Positions 12,205-25,225 of a DNA stretch of 64,000 nt are shown piece after piece. Source of the stretch: Thelonectria olida (Eukaryota > Ascomycota > Sordariomycetes > Hypocreales > Nectriaceae); the NCBI GenBank assembly GCA_020736575.1, contig JAGPYM010000008.1, forward strand, positions 1,472,001 through 1,536,000. The letters run 5' to 3'. The notes below the pieces were generated by a model that saw nothing but the letters and a program-made list of their open reading frames with translations, did not search any database and was not told where the DNA came from. How positions within the stretch are numbered: the stretch's first letter is position 1; every line of letters begins with the position of its first letter. The position numbers were made by a program, and so were the translations under genes.

Positions 12205-12593
12205 TCGTGTTTTTCTAGCCCTCCTTCCACGCTTCAGCTCTCAACAGGCATCAAGTGGCTGCCTAGGTACCAGGCAGGCAGGCGTCCATGGCTTGGTGGT
12301 GAAATCAGCAAGGAAAAATAATCGTAGAAAATGTCACCCAATAAAATGATTTCGTCTCCAGTCTTCGTCAGGATTTTCTCCAGAGATGAAGTTTGCAATT
12401 GCTGGTCTCCCTAACCAGGTTTGAATCTGTCGATGGCGTCACGTGGAGCTTCGCCGCGACGAGTAAGCTCCGAATGCCAGCGCGCCGCCAGGTGGGGAAC
12501 GCGTCCTGTCTCGTCCCAACGCGCAACTCACACCGTGACGAGTGATTCAACTACGGCCCTTCTCCTTCGCAAGGGCTTGCATCATAATTCATC
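12205..12593. other. Short intergenic region
   Basis: This contains the permease 3' end and the promoter of the sae2-like gene. A CCTAGGTACC palindrome-like stretch sits near 12261. Nothing else is supported. Confidence 0.5.
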
Positions 12594-14791
12594 ATGGCAA
12601 CTTTTTTCACCGCCGCACGTGCAGAAATATTACAAGCTGTCAACGCCGCTTGTGAGCGCGCTGATCAGGCCATTACGAAGGGTGAGTTGACTGACTGGCA
12701 ATGCCGTCATTCGGGCAATCCACCCACTAACAGGCTACAGACCTTGAACTCGCAAAACGAAGGCTCGAGCAGGCTGAAAAACAGAATTCAATTATCAATG
12801 AGAAACTATGGAAGGCAGAAGCCAAGGCCATGCGCACCCCTGTCAAAATGTTGGAACAGGCTAGAGAGCTTGAATCAGCAAGACAAAGGATCGACCAAGT
12901 TGAAAAAGAGAATTCCATTCTCAGGGAAAGACTATCCAAGGCAGAAGCCAAGGCCAGCAGCATCCCAGCCAGCACATTACCGAGTATTTCGCCGCGACCA
13001 ACCGACGGGAACTCATCTGAGCCAGACTGGAAGGCCGAGTGTGCCAGAGTGAGCTCCAAGTTCAACGCATTGTCGGAAAACTTCAAAAAGGCCAAAGACG
13101 CACTTCGGAAACGAAAAGATGAACGAGATCGCTGGATTGAGCATGCTGAGCTTTTGGAGAAGAGACTCAGAGCTGCTGAAGAAGCCGCCCGAACCACAGT
13201 AAATCCGGATGTCAAGGTGGAAAGGGAACCCAGCCCAAACACCAGTTTCACATCCGATGCTGGTCTTGATCAGGCCGACCTAGAGCTGCCCCCTCTGGCA
13301 GCCGCATCTCTATCAGACCAGGCTTCCGACGCTGCTACTGAGAAGGCTGCCAACCCGCAGTCTGAATCGACACAAGGAGAGTCCGAAGCAAGGTCAGATG
13401 ACCTCCCCGAACTACCATCGACAGACCAACCTGGCGAGGTGCAAATTAAGGAAGCGCCATCATCGGACCAACCCGTCTTTGTGTCTGAACGAGCCGTGAA
13501 GAAGAGGAAGCGAGATGGGCCCGAGCCCAGCGAGACACCTCCTCGAAAGATTAAGGCGGAACCCAGCGATGAGTCAAGTCCTCTTGTTCCAACTAGGCAG
13601 AATGTGCTTGATTTACAAGAGAGCATCGACTTGGGAGAGGTCGCTCAGAAGATGGCCACACCGAGGAAACGCAGAGAACTCGATGCTCCAGCAAGAGACG
13701 AGCAAGCTCAGCGTGACATTTTCGAGGCCGCAATGACGACTCCGGTGCCTTTACACATCCGACCGGATCCAAACCCCCAAACAGCTCGGCCTCTAGCTCG
13801 AAGTTCGGCTTTAACGCCACTCAGCGTCAACCGAAGAATGATACAGTCGGGAGGGGACAGATCAAAGGCGGACAAGCCAGCATCACTCCTCAAGAGGGGG
13901 TTGAGCCATGGCCTATCCAGTCTTGCCGAAGACGGGGGTGTTTACAAAAAGGATGCGGAGAATTATGAGAAGGCTGCTGCGAAACCAGTTGCTAAGGGAC
14001 GACTAGACGCACTTCTCAACAGCCGCTCTGCCGCAGAAGATGAGTCGCTCACTCGATCCCCTCGACCTCGAGCAAGAGCAAGTCTGGTAGATGATTTGTC
14101 CATCCCGGGACGCCGAGAACTTCCCTTTGAAAGAGAGAGGCGATCCAGAGACACTCCAACAAACCAACCAGTCAACACAACTAGTAGATCGGCTGTTTCC
14201 GGATCCAGACTGCAGCTCCCAGATACAAGGTCTCCTCTTGCTCACAAAGGGTCAAACACACTGCTGCGCCATAAACCGCCGTCGGAGCTTGGCCCAGATG
14301 ATTTCAAGATCAACCCTCTAGCAAACGACGGCCACGACTTTGCGTATACAGAGGTTGTGCGAAACAAGGATGAGAGAGGGGCAATGTCAGGATGTACAGA
14401 TATGCACTGCTGTGGGAAGAAGTTTCGGGCGCTGGCACTGTCTCAACGCCCCAACCCGCCTCTGACGCCAGCACAACGACAAGAGGAGCAGAAGCTGCTG
14501 GAGAACTATCTGGGCGAGTTGGCCTACAGGCTTACGTCGATGAACAAGGAGGATAGGGATGAGCTCTGGATAGAAGCCAAGACTCAAGAACTTGCAGACA
14601 AGTATGGCAAGCATCGGCATCGATACTCGCGTATGCAATCCCCGCCTGGTTATTGGAATCCTGACTTTCCGAGCACGCAGGAGCTCGAGGCAGAGCGGGC
14701 CGAGGCTGCAAGGCGAGAGAAGCAAACTGTACAAGACAGGTATCGGGAAGCGATGCGGCCAGGTGGTAGATGGATGTTCAGAGATGAATAG
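12594..14791 (+). CDS. sae2: Sae2/Ctp1/CtIP-type DNA double-strand-break end-processing protein
   Basis: Two exons (12594-12681, 12741-14791) splice to 2139 nt, 712 aa. The C-terminal ~170 residues hold the conserved CtIP/Sae2 block: the cysteines in CCGKKFRAL, then KYGKHRHRYSRM and SPPGYWNPDFPSTQE. The N-terminus is coiled coil, as expected for the tetramerisation region, and contains two similar ~30-residue heptad blocks ending in KAEAKA. The middle is long, polar and probably disordered, with SQ/TP-like sites typical of CDK/ATM control. By family it activates the Mre11-Rad50-Nbs1 nuclease to start resection of DNA ends in the nucleus. Orthologues outside the C-terminal block align poorly, so the middle cannot be checked by eye. 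The ATG at 12594 starts the coiled coil through a 59-bp intron. Confidence 0.88.
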
Positions 14792-15836
14792 AAAAAGAGG
14801 AGGGGCTTAAGAGAAAACTGATGAGCTCTGTGTATATGTATTTGGACATAAGTGGTTATTGGGGCGTTTTGCTTCCGGGGGTCAAGGACGAAGTACCATT
14901 AGCGTGTTTAACCGTTTTATAAAAACGAGACCAATCAAGGAGTTTCTCTGATGCTTCATGTAGTCACAGAGACAGTTGAAATCAATATCCCATTCATCTT
15001 CACCTTTGAAACCATCTGCAGCGAATGAGTGAGGTGCATGCAAGTCAATCATGATGCACAAAGTAGCTGCGTCAACGGAAGGGTGGCACGGACCGTCTGG
15101 CGAACCGTTACTCGACAGCCAGCAGACAATGAAAGGCGACGGAGTCAGGCAGGCGAGCAATTTCTGCCTCAGACAGCAACCAGCCCTCGCTAAGTCCACT
15201 ATGAACGACAGGCATTAGCAGGGGTTCCAGGGCACCCTTGGCTGGTCTGCAGGCTCAGTGCAGCCCGATGTGCTTCTTTTTGGCAACCCGCCGCCGCCTT
15301 CCCGCCTTCCCTGGTTGAGTGTGCGTGCCTGCCGTCCCAACTGGACGAGGTAAACTCCGAGACCAGTCCCAAATTTTATTTCTACCCGTTTCTCTCCAAC
15401 GTCCATCGTCAAGCATCCGCCTGACGCAGCTTTATCCGGTGCGTCTCTTCTTCGACTTGAATTCTTTGGGCGACCTTGGGCCTCTCCGTTCCTTTTCTCG
15501 CCCCCTTTTTTTCGATTCATTTACTCTTGTACGTTTTCCGCCCGCTTTCGGCTTCCTCTCTGCAGTGGTCTGCAGCCGTCGCCCTTCTGCCCTCCGACCG
15601 TCGCCATCCTTCAACTCCCCAACATCCAGGCTGTCGCTGGTGTCGCGTCGCGCAAAGAATCCCGCAATTCGCGATCCGTCATCGCCTCTCGACTCCGACG
15701 CAGCTTCAATCCTGAAGCCCGCGCCCGACGACCGACTCCTGTCTCCCGCTTTCGACGAGTTCCAGCAACGACGCTGTGACTGGGAGTCGCGCCAATTGGC
15801 CGGCACCCGTCATCATTCAACCCCCAAGCCGGCACG
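14792..15836. other. Intergenic region and pyrimidine-rich leader of the ubp3-like gene
   Basis: The 3' end of the sae2-like gene is followed by a promoter region. From about 15340 to 15830 the plus strand is rich in C and T, as in the other leaders of this window, and probably forms the 5' UTR. I see no separate gene. Confidence 0.5.
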
Positions 15837-18800
15837 ATGAGTAACCGCCATCTGCCGGCTGGGCAGAATATACAGGGAGGACCTGGTGGCATGCCTGGTG
15901 TAGACATGGCCAATGGTCCAGGAGGAGGAGGACCTCGTCGGAGGCAACTACCCCCTCCTTATGTCCCACAATATCACCAGCATCACCAACAGCATCAGCA
16001 TCAACAGCACCATCCACACCAGCAGCACGGCCACCAGCAGCATGGCCATCAGCATCCGATGTATTCCAACTACATGCCCTACCCCCAGCAGTACTACGGC
16101 ATACCTCCCGTGTACCAAGCACCTCAGCCTGGATACATGCCATACCAAAACTACGCTCGGTCGCCTCCTGCCATGCATCAGCAGTATGTCCCCATGAGCG
16201 GTGTTACTGTGCCCCCGAGTTATCGTGCCGTTCAACAATCGCCTGGGCTCTCCACTCCATATCAACCCCCGCCTGCGCCAGCGCCTCCGAATCCGGCTCC
16301 GGCTCCGGCCCCGTTTCCACCTCCTACTCCATCCTCGTCCGCCTCGTCGCACACGATTCCTCCGCCGACTCCGCCGACCCCCAAGGATGAGCCAGCTCCT
16401 CCCGTGGTGTCTGCCCCGGCGTCTTCTATTGTGGAAGTTCAAGTTGAACAAGCACCTTTCCGCCCTCCCGTAAGTCCCAAGTAAATCCAAAAATTTACCC
16501 ATACTAACCATGACTAGTTGCCATGGCTTTCCCGCCCCGACCTTGACTTCCCAGTCAAGACCCCCAAGTCAAGAAGACGGAGAAAGCTACTGGATGCCAA
16601 CAGTCAGGCTATGTCCATGCCTGTTGAGCAACACAAGGCTACTGCGGAATCGATTGAGCAACTGAAGGAGGCAGCGAGCAAGGAGGCAGCGAGTAAGGAG
16701 GCAGCAAGTAAGGAGTCGGCAACCAAGGAGCCAGCAGCGAAGGAGCCAGCAGCGAAGGAGCCAGCAACTAAGGAGCCTCCCATCTCCGCCCAGCCTGCAG
16801 CGGTCTCTGATGTTCAGCCTGAAATTCCCTCGACCCAACGCCAGGCTACTGAAGAGGCTTCTCCTGCTTCCCCTGCAACTCCAACTTCGGTCCAACGACG
16901 CTCTCGCGCCGACACCGCCTCAAGCGCTAATACTGCGTCGAGTGCTACTTTGGCCGGCTCTAACAAGGCCACCAATCGTCCTTCGGCTCATCCTGCACCT
17001 GCCGTCCCTGCTCTACCCAAAGCCCTTCCCAAGGAGACTAAGTCAGCTCCTACTGAGAAACCTGTGAATGGGAATGCGCCGACGGAGACCGTATCCCAGG
17101 AGGCCGCACCGGTGGGCGCGGCCCCTACCTCTGCCGAGCGCGAACCTTCTGTCGAGCCTGATAGCACTCCCAAGCCTGCTCCCGTTAAAGCCGCTCCAAC
17201 AAGCTGGGCAAATCTGTTTAACAAGCCGACAGCCAAGGGCACCAAACCAAGTGGCGCTGAAACTGGAACCGCCGCCACTAATGGTGCCGATTCTGAAGGT
17301 GCCGGTGAAGCCAGCACTGGCGTTCCGAGCTTCCTGGCAGCCAATGCGAACTCTGTAGCGGCCGCTATTCAAGAATATCGGGTTGGTGGAAGTGATAAGA
17401 TTTCTTTCCTGGAGCCTCGCGGCTTAATCAACACTGGGAACATGTGTTACATGAACTCGGTAGGTGGCAAGCCCATACATGCAGATCTTGTATGCTAACA
17501 AGACATAGGTGCTTCAAGTTTTGATGTTTTGCATTCCGTTCTATGATTTCCTTAGTCAAGTAAGCAAGAGAGCCGCTCACAGCTTCAAAAGCGAAACTCC
17601 CTTGGTCGATGCGATGTAAGCAGATGGTTTTCAACGTTGCCAGCGGTCCCAAGCTCACAGATGTTAGGATCATGTTCATGCACGAATACAAGGTAATCAA
17701 ATCAGCTCCGACTGTTGAAAATTTACGACGAGCCTTGAAGAGCGATGAGCTCGAGCGCTATGGCGAGCCCTTTACCCCGGATTTCGTTTACGAAGCTATC
17801 CGAAAGTTGACCCGGTTTGCCAGCATGCGGGTATGTAACCAGTTCAGTACATAACATGGACTCTCAACTAACCCAAGACAGCGTGGCCATCAGCAAGATG
17901 CTGAGGAGTTCCTTGGTTTCTTACTCCAGTCTCTTGATGATGAGTGTACTTTGGTCATGGGCACTTCTCTGTCCGCTGCACCGGGGGATATTTCCCCCAC
18001 AAGCAGCAAGGATAGTGCTGATTGGATGGAGGTGGGCCGAAAGCAGCGCGCTGCCGTCACTCGGTCTGCGGGTTCCAACACTTCGACCCCTATCACAAAG
18101 ATGTTCGGAGGTTTCTTAAGGTCTGAGTTCCGCGTCCCAGGCTTGAAGGATTCCATCACCACCGAACCCTACCAGCCCCTTCAATTGGATATTGGCTCGC
18201 CTGATGTCCGCAACGTGGTGGATGCCTTGCGTGGGTTGACTCGTCCTGAGCGTCTGCAGGGCGACTTCAATTCTCCTCGCGGCAAGGACGTGTCGGCTAC
18301 TAAGCAGGTATTCATTGAGACTCTTCCTCCAGTACTCATCTTGCACCTCAAGCGATTTCAGTTTGACGCTGAGGGGCATGGGACTGTAAAGATCTGGAAG
18401 AAGATCGGATATCCCCTGGAGCTTGAGATCCCTCGAGAGGCCCTGTCTCGACAGAAGCGGCAGACTTTGGGCGAGGGGGCAATGCCCAAGTACAAGCTTA
18501 TCAGTGTGGTGTATCATCACGGCAGTAAAGCCAGCGGTGGTCATTATACCGTTGATGTTCGACGCCAGGAGGGCAAGGAGTGGATCCGGCTCGACGATAC
18601 TGTCATTCGACGAGTACGAAGCGAGGATGTTGCCGAGGGCGGTGAGGAGGAGGATGACAGGGACATTCGGAAGGAGGGTCCCGCCCCTGGAGCCTCGGGC
18701 AACCGATTCGGTGCCATGATGGATGAAGATGCAGGTGGTGAGGACGGTTGGAAGCAGGTCACAGCTTCTGCCGGCGGCAACAAGCGCTGGAGCAGTGTCG

Positions 18801-18898
18801 TCAATGGCGCCAACTCGACCGCCTCGAAGCCGAAGCAGGTCAAGGACAGCATCAAGGATAACAAGGTGGCGTACCTGCTGTTCTACCAGCGTGTATGA
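15837..18898 (+). CDS. ubp3: Ubiquitin carboxyl-terminal hydrolase, Ubp3/USP10 type
   Basis: Five exons (15837-16469, 16518-17459, 17509-17615, 17668-17830, 17882-18898) splice to 2862 nt, 953 aa. The C-terminal USP domain shows the Cys box GLINTGNMCYMNS (catalytic Cys about 521), the QQDAEEFLGFLL motif, the LHLKRFQ strand, the His box SGGHYTVDV (catalytic His about 836) and the WIRLDDT acidic-site segment. The first ~500 residues are low complexity: His/Gln/Pro-rich near 45-90, a KEAAS/KEPAA tandem block near 265-305 and Ala/Pro/Thr-rich sequence after it. This matches fungal Ubp3 and animal USP10, which remove ubiquitin from COPII coat and ribosomal substrates and act with a Bre5/G3BP partner. 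The partner gene is not in the window. The ATG opens a Gly/Pro/His-rich region after a C/T-rich leader. Confidence 0.93.
16665..16783 (+). repeat. 15-bp coding tandem repeat (KEAAS/KEPAA)
   Basis: About eight direct units of 15 bp of the type AAGGAGGCAGCGAGC encode repeats of Lys-Glu-Ala/Pro-Ala-Ser/Thr/Ala inside the ubp3-like reading frame. The unit length keeps the frame, so copy number can change without a frameshift. Confidence 0.85.
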
Positions 18899-19599
18899 GT
18901 TGGCCCCTGTTGCCTGTGAAGTACGACTTCCGACTATGCAGTGTCAAGCACTCAGCTGTTGATTCATGAAGAGGAGGGCACGTAATTGGAACGATCGTTA
19001 ACGGCCATGTTGGATCAAGAGAAGGGCATATTGCCACATTGTTTGGGATGGGTCAGTTGCCAGGGTTGGTGGGAAAAGTGACGGACGGGTCTGGACAGAT
19101 TCAAAAGCTGGCTTGGCGTTTGGTGTCCGGGCACGGTTCATATGGAGGAGTTGTGACGGGGTGAGCACAAGGATATGAAAATCCAAATCACATGCATGGA
19201 GTGGATATGCGTTCTCAGGACGGTGTACGATGGGCAGAATCCGGACGGGTCCCTCATTGGGGAGTCTTATTCATGTCAGTGTCAGGTGTCGAGACAGCGA
19301 TGCAGCGTCTGCCGGGGGACTGGCTTGATATTCAAGCTTGATCCGAACGGTACCACGGTAAACTACCAAAAAAGCATAGGAAATAATCATTACAATAAAT
19401 GACTTCACGAAATGATGAGAAGAGAGGAATTGTGCAAAAGTGAGTCGGTAAAGACGACGTCTATACATAGGGTACACGAGACTGTCTAGTCCATTTTGGC
19501 CACCGTCCTATCCTGGAGGCGCCGTTGCCACGTTCAACCACCAACACCTCCTCCTCGTTGTTCTATACACTTGTTCAATTTCCCCCGACGAGAATACAT
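18899..19599. other. Convergent intergenic region
   Basis: This holds the 3' ends of the ubp3-like gene (+) and QCR7 (-). I see no gene or RNA between them. Confidence 0.5.
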
Positions 19600-20173
19600 T
19601 TAGTGCTTGCGAATGACGGTTATGGTGTCGAGCTCCTCCTTCTCGGCAGCCTCAGCGTTAACCTCGTCGATGACGGGCTGGAGGTAGCGGGCGTCCTAAA
19701 GGGAGAACGGGTTAATCTCGATACAGTTCAATTGCCGAGGGTGTTTCGTACGCTCTGCTGAGTAACCCACTGCTCCTTGGGGAGGAGCTTGTGCTGGTAA
19801 CTGCATTGGACGGCACGGCGGATGCGGTAGATGCGCTCGTAGGACTCCTTGGCGGAGAGGCGCTTGAGAGCCTTCTGGGCAGTGTCGTTCTCCTCCTCGA
19901 GGAGGTCGTCGTACCTGCATCAATTGAGACACCCGGTCAGCGGCAATTCTCTTAAAAACCGACGGACGCTATGGAATCGGGACGGCCCAATTGGGTGTGC
20001 ATCTCGATCGAGTCGCATCGTGTTCAGTCGTGGTTCAATTTTTTTTTTCCGTCTGCGTACCTCAAACCGAGCTGGCGGTAGCCGGCGGCATTGGTGTACC
20101 AGGAGGCGACGGGCTTGAAGAAGCTGGCCAGCCAGGGCCGTCGGAGGATGAAGGGGGCGAGCGAGTACTTCAT
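19600..20173 (-). CDS. QCR7: Ubiquinol-cytochrome c reductase subunit 7 (complex III 14 kDa protein)
   Basis: Three exons (20061-20173, 19752-19914, 19600-19695) splice to 372 nt, 123 aa, close to the usual ~125 aa. [29 protein letters not shown] and [10 protein letters not shown] are family hallmarks. The protein is a small matrix-facing subunit of the mitochondrial cytochrome bc1 complex that contacts cytochrome b and is needed for assembly. It is nuclear-encoded, has no obvious cleaved presequence and is consistent with the family in that respect. QCR8, another subunit of the same complex, is encoded about 26 kb away in this window. Confidence 0.95.
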
Positions 20174-21955
20174 TGTGAAGAGAATTGGCACGAAAAGGGG
20201 CGAGGGGAGAGCGTTCGTGGGATCGTTCGTCGTCGATTCCGTCGTTCGTCGTCGGGGTTCCGGGAATGCGCGAAATGGGCGATGGGCTGAGGGAAGGCAA
20301 AACTTCCGCTGGGGAGCAGCTCGGGACATCACGTGGCTTGGATTTTCCCTTTTTCTGGGCCTTTGATGACCATTGCCCAAATTGCTGGCTGCTCGCTGGC
20401 TGGATTGTCAAGTGGGTCCGGCAAGGGGAGTCTGACGGGAGTTTGGACCAGGTGTGAACGTGATTTTGCACGTGACCTGACCGTTTCCATCTTCAGGAAC
20501 GGGCGGCCATGCGGACGGAGGGTCAGTTGGAGATGGGTGAACGGATGCGGTCACGGGGAAGGGTGCAGGAAGGGAAAAGTGGGGGTCATGCGTCTCCGTC
20601 CGATCCGTGCAGTGCCGGGTTTCGGAAGAGAACGGTGTGTGAGGAGCGCCTCTGAGCGGGAATGACTTGAGAAGGGTCAGATGGACAGTTTGAGTCAATC
20701 GCCATTGGTATCGGGTAGATTGCTGAACAATAAAGACAGTTGACACACATCCCTAGTATGATGCAATGGCACCCTCCTTGAGGTGCGTATGTATCTTGTA
20801 ACAAGAGACACCCAACTCAGAAACGCCACAGCTCTTATCAACTGCATGGACGCAGATACGTCACATTGAGATTGGACCTCGTGGACGTGGGATGTGAACA
20901 AGCGCGCACGCAAGACCTGCAGGACGAAAGCTCGGCCGCTGCACAACGCTGCACCGCTGCCGCGAGACAGGCTTTCAATCGTGTGTTAATCTATCGGTAC
21001 CTGCTTCTCCAGAACACTTCCGCAACAGAACATCCACTAAGTTAGCATTTTGGGTGCTTGGTCTCGCTATTTAGCAACAACACTGCGTCATTTGTTCCCA
21101 GTCCTCTTTGACTGCCATCGGCTTGCAGCGGGCAAAAAAAAATTGCTGGGACGTTAGAGCGACCACCGGCACCAAAGACAGCGGTGCCCCACTAACCTCC
21201 ACTGAGTGATAGCGCTGAAGACTCAAGTCGGGCGGACGTTGACCGCTGCAGGCGCTACAGACGCTACAAGTTGGGTCCTCCAGCGCCTCAGCCTATGGCC
21301 GACGCAAACCCGCAACTCCAGGTTTCTTCATCCTGTGAAACCTGCTCCGCCAACTTCCTCTCTTTCCCTCCCACTCCCACTCTCCTCCCTCCATATCTCT
21401 TCCCCATCCTCCTCCGCGGGCCGCCTCGTTTTCCGCTCCTCCCAATCCCCCCGGATCTCCCGCCCATCTTCCCTGCCGACCCCGGTCCCTCCGACAGACC
21501 AGGCGAATCCCCTCAGTCTCATTGCCCAAGTCAATGGCCGGCGCCAATCGCTAACGCAGGCGGGAAGGTTACGGCGCGCGTGGGCAGCGTTCGCCCCCCC
21601 GCAGTCCTCCTAGACCGGCACGAGACAACCCTTCGAAGCACGGCTTTTATTTTTGAGGGCCTCAAATTGGCATCGGAGACTCATTGAACGGGAGAATCCT
21701 TTGGTTTTGGGAGGGAAACTACGACCCCGAAGAGCGAGGGAGGAAATCTCGCTTTCTTTCGCCTCCGACGACGTCTTGTCGCCTTCTTCGACGACCTTTT
21801 TGCCGGTCGGAGCCAAACGGAGCCACTGCACGACAACGAGCACTTTTGACGACAACGAAACGACTACACCTCGAGAAATTTGACGATAACCTCACGACGA
21901 ACACCGACCTAGCCGAATCGATCACAACGACAATCGAACAAGAGAGACGACGGGG
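20174..21955. other. Divergent intergenic region between QCR7 and the carrier
   Basis: The region between divergent QCR7 and the carrier gene is GC-rich with C/T-rich tracts at 21345-21500 and probably a long leader of the carrier mRNA. Several open frames overlap on both strands, with no recognisable domain. No RNA gene is seen. Confidence 0.5.
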
Positions 21956-23241
21956 ATGTCGTCCCACGACCAGCCTTCCCCCGAAGCTCGCCGGCCGCTA
22001 TCTCCAGAGTATGCTACACCACCATACGGACTCTCTGCCGCTTCCGACGCTCAAATGCGTGATTCCGTGGCGGTGACCCCGCTACATCGATGGGCTCTTC
22101 GTGCCTCGGACTCCCAGTTTAACGCCGTTGCCGGCGCCATCGGTGGCTTTACATCAGGCATCGTGACTTGCCCGCTCGACGTCATCAAAACGAAGTTGCA
22201 AGCGCAGGGTGGCTACGTTGCGCTCAACAAGGGCCGCCATGTCGGACAACCCAAGCTATACAACGGCCTCGTCGGCACCGCGAGCGTCATTTGGCGAGAA
22301 GAAGGCATTCGTGGGCTCTATCGCGGGCTGGGACCCATAGTCATGGGGTACCTACCAACATGGGCTGTGTGGTTTACTGTCTATAATAAGAGCAAAGTCT
22401 GGCTTGGGCCACACTATGGTAAGCTGACGAGCAATCTTGATCTGCCACTGCCGTTGCTAATGATATTCCCTCGCCAGAAAGCACGCATATCATCAACTTC
22501 TGGTCGTCAATAATAGCCGGCGCGAGCAGCACCATCGTCACAAACCCGATTTGGGTCATCAAGACCCGGCTCATGTCACAGAGTCACATTCCCGATTCCT
22601 TAATCCCCAGACCCGGCAGTACGCCCACAACACGGCCACATTCACATGCGCCATGGCATTATCGGTCAACAATCGACGCTGCCCGCAAGATGTACACCTC
22701 AGAAGGAATTGCCTCATTCTACTCAGGTCTAACGCCTGCTCTGCTCGGCCTAACCCACGTGGCAGTCCAATTCCCTACATACGAATATTTCAAGACGCGC
22801 TTTACAGGGCAAGGCATGGGCGAGGTTTCTGTTGAAGGCGATGGCAGCCAATGGGTCGGTATTCTCTCAGCCTCGATCCTTTCCAAGATCATGGCCAGCA
22901 GTGCGACGTACCCACATGAGGTAATCCGGACTCGATTACAAACCCAGCGACGCCCCGTTGCTGGAGAGCAGTTTGTCCGGGGAATGGGTGTCACTCCCGG
23001 GCGCTCTAATCGGCAAGCACCTATGAATAGCCCCAAGTACAGGGGGGTTGTCCATACTTTTAAAACGATTCTTCAGGAGGAGGGCTGGAGGGCATTCTAC
23101 GCCGGACTGGGCACGAACATGATGCGGGCTGTTCCCGCGGCGACGGTCACCATGTTGACATATGAATATGTCATGAAGCAGTTGAACAAGACCAAGCTTG
23201 AGGCACGAGTACTATTATCAGAGGAAAATTTGGGACGGTAG
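21956..23241 (+). CDS. Mitochondrial carrier, NAD+ transporter (Yia6/Ndt1) type
   Basis: Two exons (21956-22418, 22478-23241) splice to 1227 nt, 408 aa. Three mitochondrial-carrier repeats are visible through their signatures PLDVIKTKLQ, PIWVIKTRLM and PHEVIRTRLQ, each followed by an EG-containing segment (EEGIRGLYRGLGP, SEGIASFYSGLTP, EEGWRAFYAGLGT). The Trp in the second signature (PIWVIKTRLM) is typical of the NAD+/pyrimidine-nucleotide/folate carrier branch, which is why I favour NAD+ exchange across the inner membrane. A pyrimidine-nucleotide carrier (Rim2 type) is the main alternative. The ~55-residue N-terminus is Pro/Ser-rich, and an insert of ~25 residues separates the second signature from its EG motif. 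Confidence 0.88.
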
Positions 23242-25225
23242 ATACAGAGCTGTCGTACACATAAGGCATAAAGGAGGAGGGAAACAGGCTACCAAAGACC
23301 GGGAAGGATTATACACATGGGTTCACAAAGGAACATGGCTCGGGGCGGAGCACAAGGCTGAGATACCCTTGGTCGGCTGTAGGTTTTTTACAATATCTTC
23401 TATGGTTCAAACGGGTCGCCATTGGATGAGCAGGGAGCTTGATGCCGGCTCCCCTGGTCATTTCTCGCACGCAACAGCACGCCTACCAAGTTGTCCTCAC
23501 ACGCACGCATCTACGCATGGAAACAAGAGCATTTTTTTTATTTAGCCTACAGATTCTTGAGGGAGCGCGGAGTGCTTGGCAGGGGCTTGGAAACTGGCAT
23601 GATTGCGAGCGGCTAGATGTAGCATCACAGCATATGGAGTTGACAGGTTATGAATGGCTATCTTGGAATCTCAATCATGTCCTGGATTAAGTTGTGAGGC
23701 CTGGCGCATGTCTTAGAATGTCTCTCCGGAGAGTGCGGATAGCGCCATGTTCAACTTGAGAAGCCTCGTCTCAGATCGTACAAGACCATACGTAGGTACG
23801 ATACGGAAGTTTTAGGTTCAACGCGGAATTCGGTTCTATAGCTAAAAGAAAAAGCAATGTAGTCTTACACGCTGCATCGCTTCCCAAGCGCCTTGCTGTT
23901 TGTGTCGTATGGTTGGAAAATGTCACTCGTTCCCCCTCGGTCTCTCTCCAAGCTTGTGGGCTCTCTATGGGACACAATGTCAGATCCAAAGGCGATGAAT
24001 TGGCAGAAAGGAAAAACCTACCGCATTTTCTCTAGCTTCTCTGATGGATGATCTTGTGTATCTTAATGGGTGGCATGGCCTCAAAATCAGCATTTGAACG
24101 GGCGGCTCGCATCTCCTAGACAAACCACGCCACTTGTTGCAACTCACACGAGAAGAACGCAAGCCATTGAAAAGGCAGCCGCAGGGGCCATGAACATCTG
24201 CACATGAAATAGTGAGTCATGCGAAATTCTTATAAAGTATGCGCGCTCAATGCACGATTGACATACCCGAGGATTCATGTTGAACTGTGGTATATATCGG
24301 GTTCGTGATCCGACCTTCGGGTGTGTTTGAAACGCTGCTGAGCGCTAACAAAGCCAAGACAGGATTGACTGGAAGGGTCCCGCTTGGGAAAACGGCCACT
24401 GCTCGAAAGGCTGCAATTGATGCATATCGATAACGAAACGGAGCAGCCGGCGAATATTCATGTATCGGTTTTCCCCACAGTTCAAAACGCCCACTAGTTA
24501 ATCAATTCCTTCCGTCCAATCTAAGCGAGAAGAAGGTGGGTGCACTTGCTGGTGTGGTGCAGATGGTCCGGGAGCCCGCCCGTGTCAGATATGGCCCAAG
24601 CTCCCGGAAGCTTACTATCAGGTTTGCGAGGTGTGATTGGTCGCGATTTCTGTGCAGCAGCTAGGAGCACCTCACATATTTGGGCCTTGGCCATAGTGGC
24701 TCCTTCGTAGGGTGCCGTAGCTAGAGGTACCGCAGCTATGGCGACTGCTAGTCCAGTTACTGTGAGTTACTGGTGCAGTGCAGTGCAGTGCAGGTAGCTT
24801 GCGGTTACGACTGCGACTGTTGCGTTTTGGGGCTGGCAGAAATTCCCCCGTTTCGCATTTGTCTCTTTGTTCCCCCCCCTCGTCCTCTTTGTCTCCCTCT
24901 CCCTCTCTCTCTCTATTCGTATCGCTACCTGATCGATCCCCTTCCCCCCTAGCTAAGCGCCCAACCTTCTTCTTTGTTTATTTATTTTCCCCCCCTCCTA
25001 CGCGCGCTCGCTATCTTGCTCGTGTCTTGTTTTTGTCTCGCAAAGCTTGCGATAGTCCTGAGCTGATATCTCAACGAGCACGTCATCTACCCCCTTCTCA
25101 AGGAAGCTTCACGTCGCATACGCGTTTCGCATCGCATCGCACTGCATCGCACCTCGGTCGCATCACGTCGCGCAGCAGCTTCCCTCCCTTCTTTTCTAGA
25201 AGTCTCCCCAAAACCACCTTTGGAG
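23242..25225. other. Long intergenic region upstream of DOT5
   Basis: Nothing coding is supported from 23242 to about 24700. A short (GTGCA)n tandem occurs at 24773-24793. From about 24840 to 25220 the plus strand is strongly pyrimidine-rich, including CTCTCTCTCT-like runs, and is the probable promoter and leader of the peroxiredoxin gene. Confidence 0.5.
24773..24793. repeat. Short (GTGCA)4 tandem repeat
   Basis: Four perfect 5-bp units lie in non-coding DNA upstream of DOT5. This is a simple microsatellite. Confidence 0.85.
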
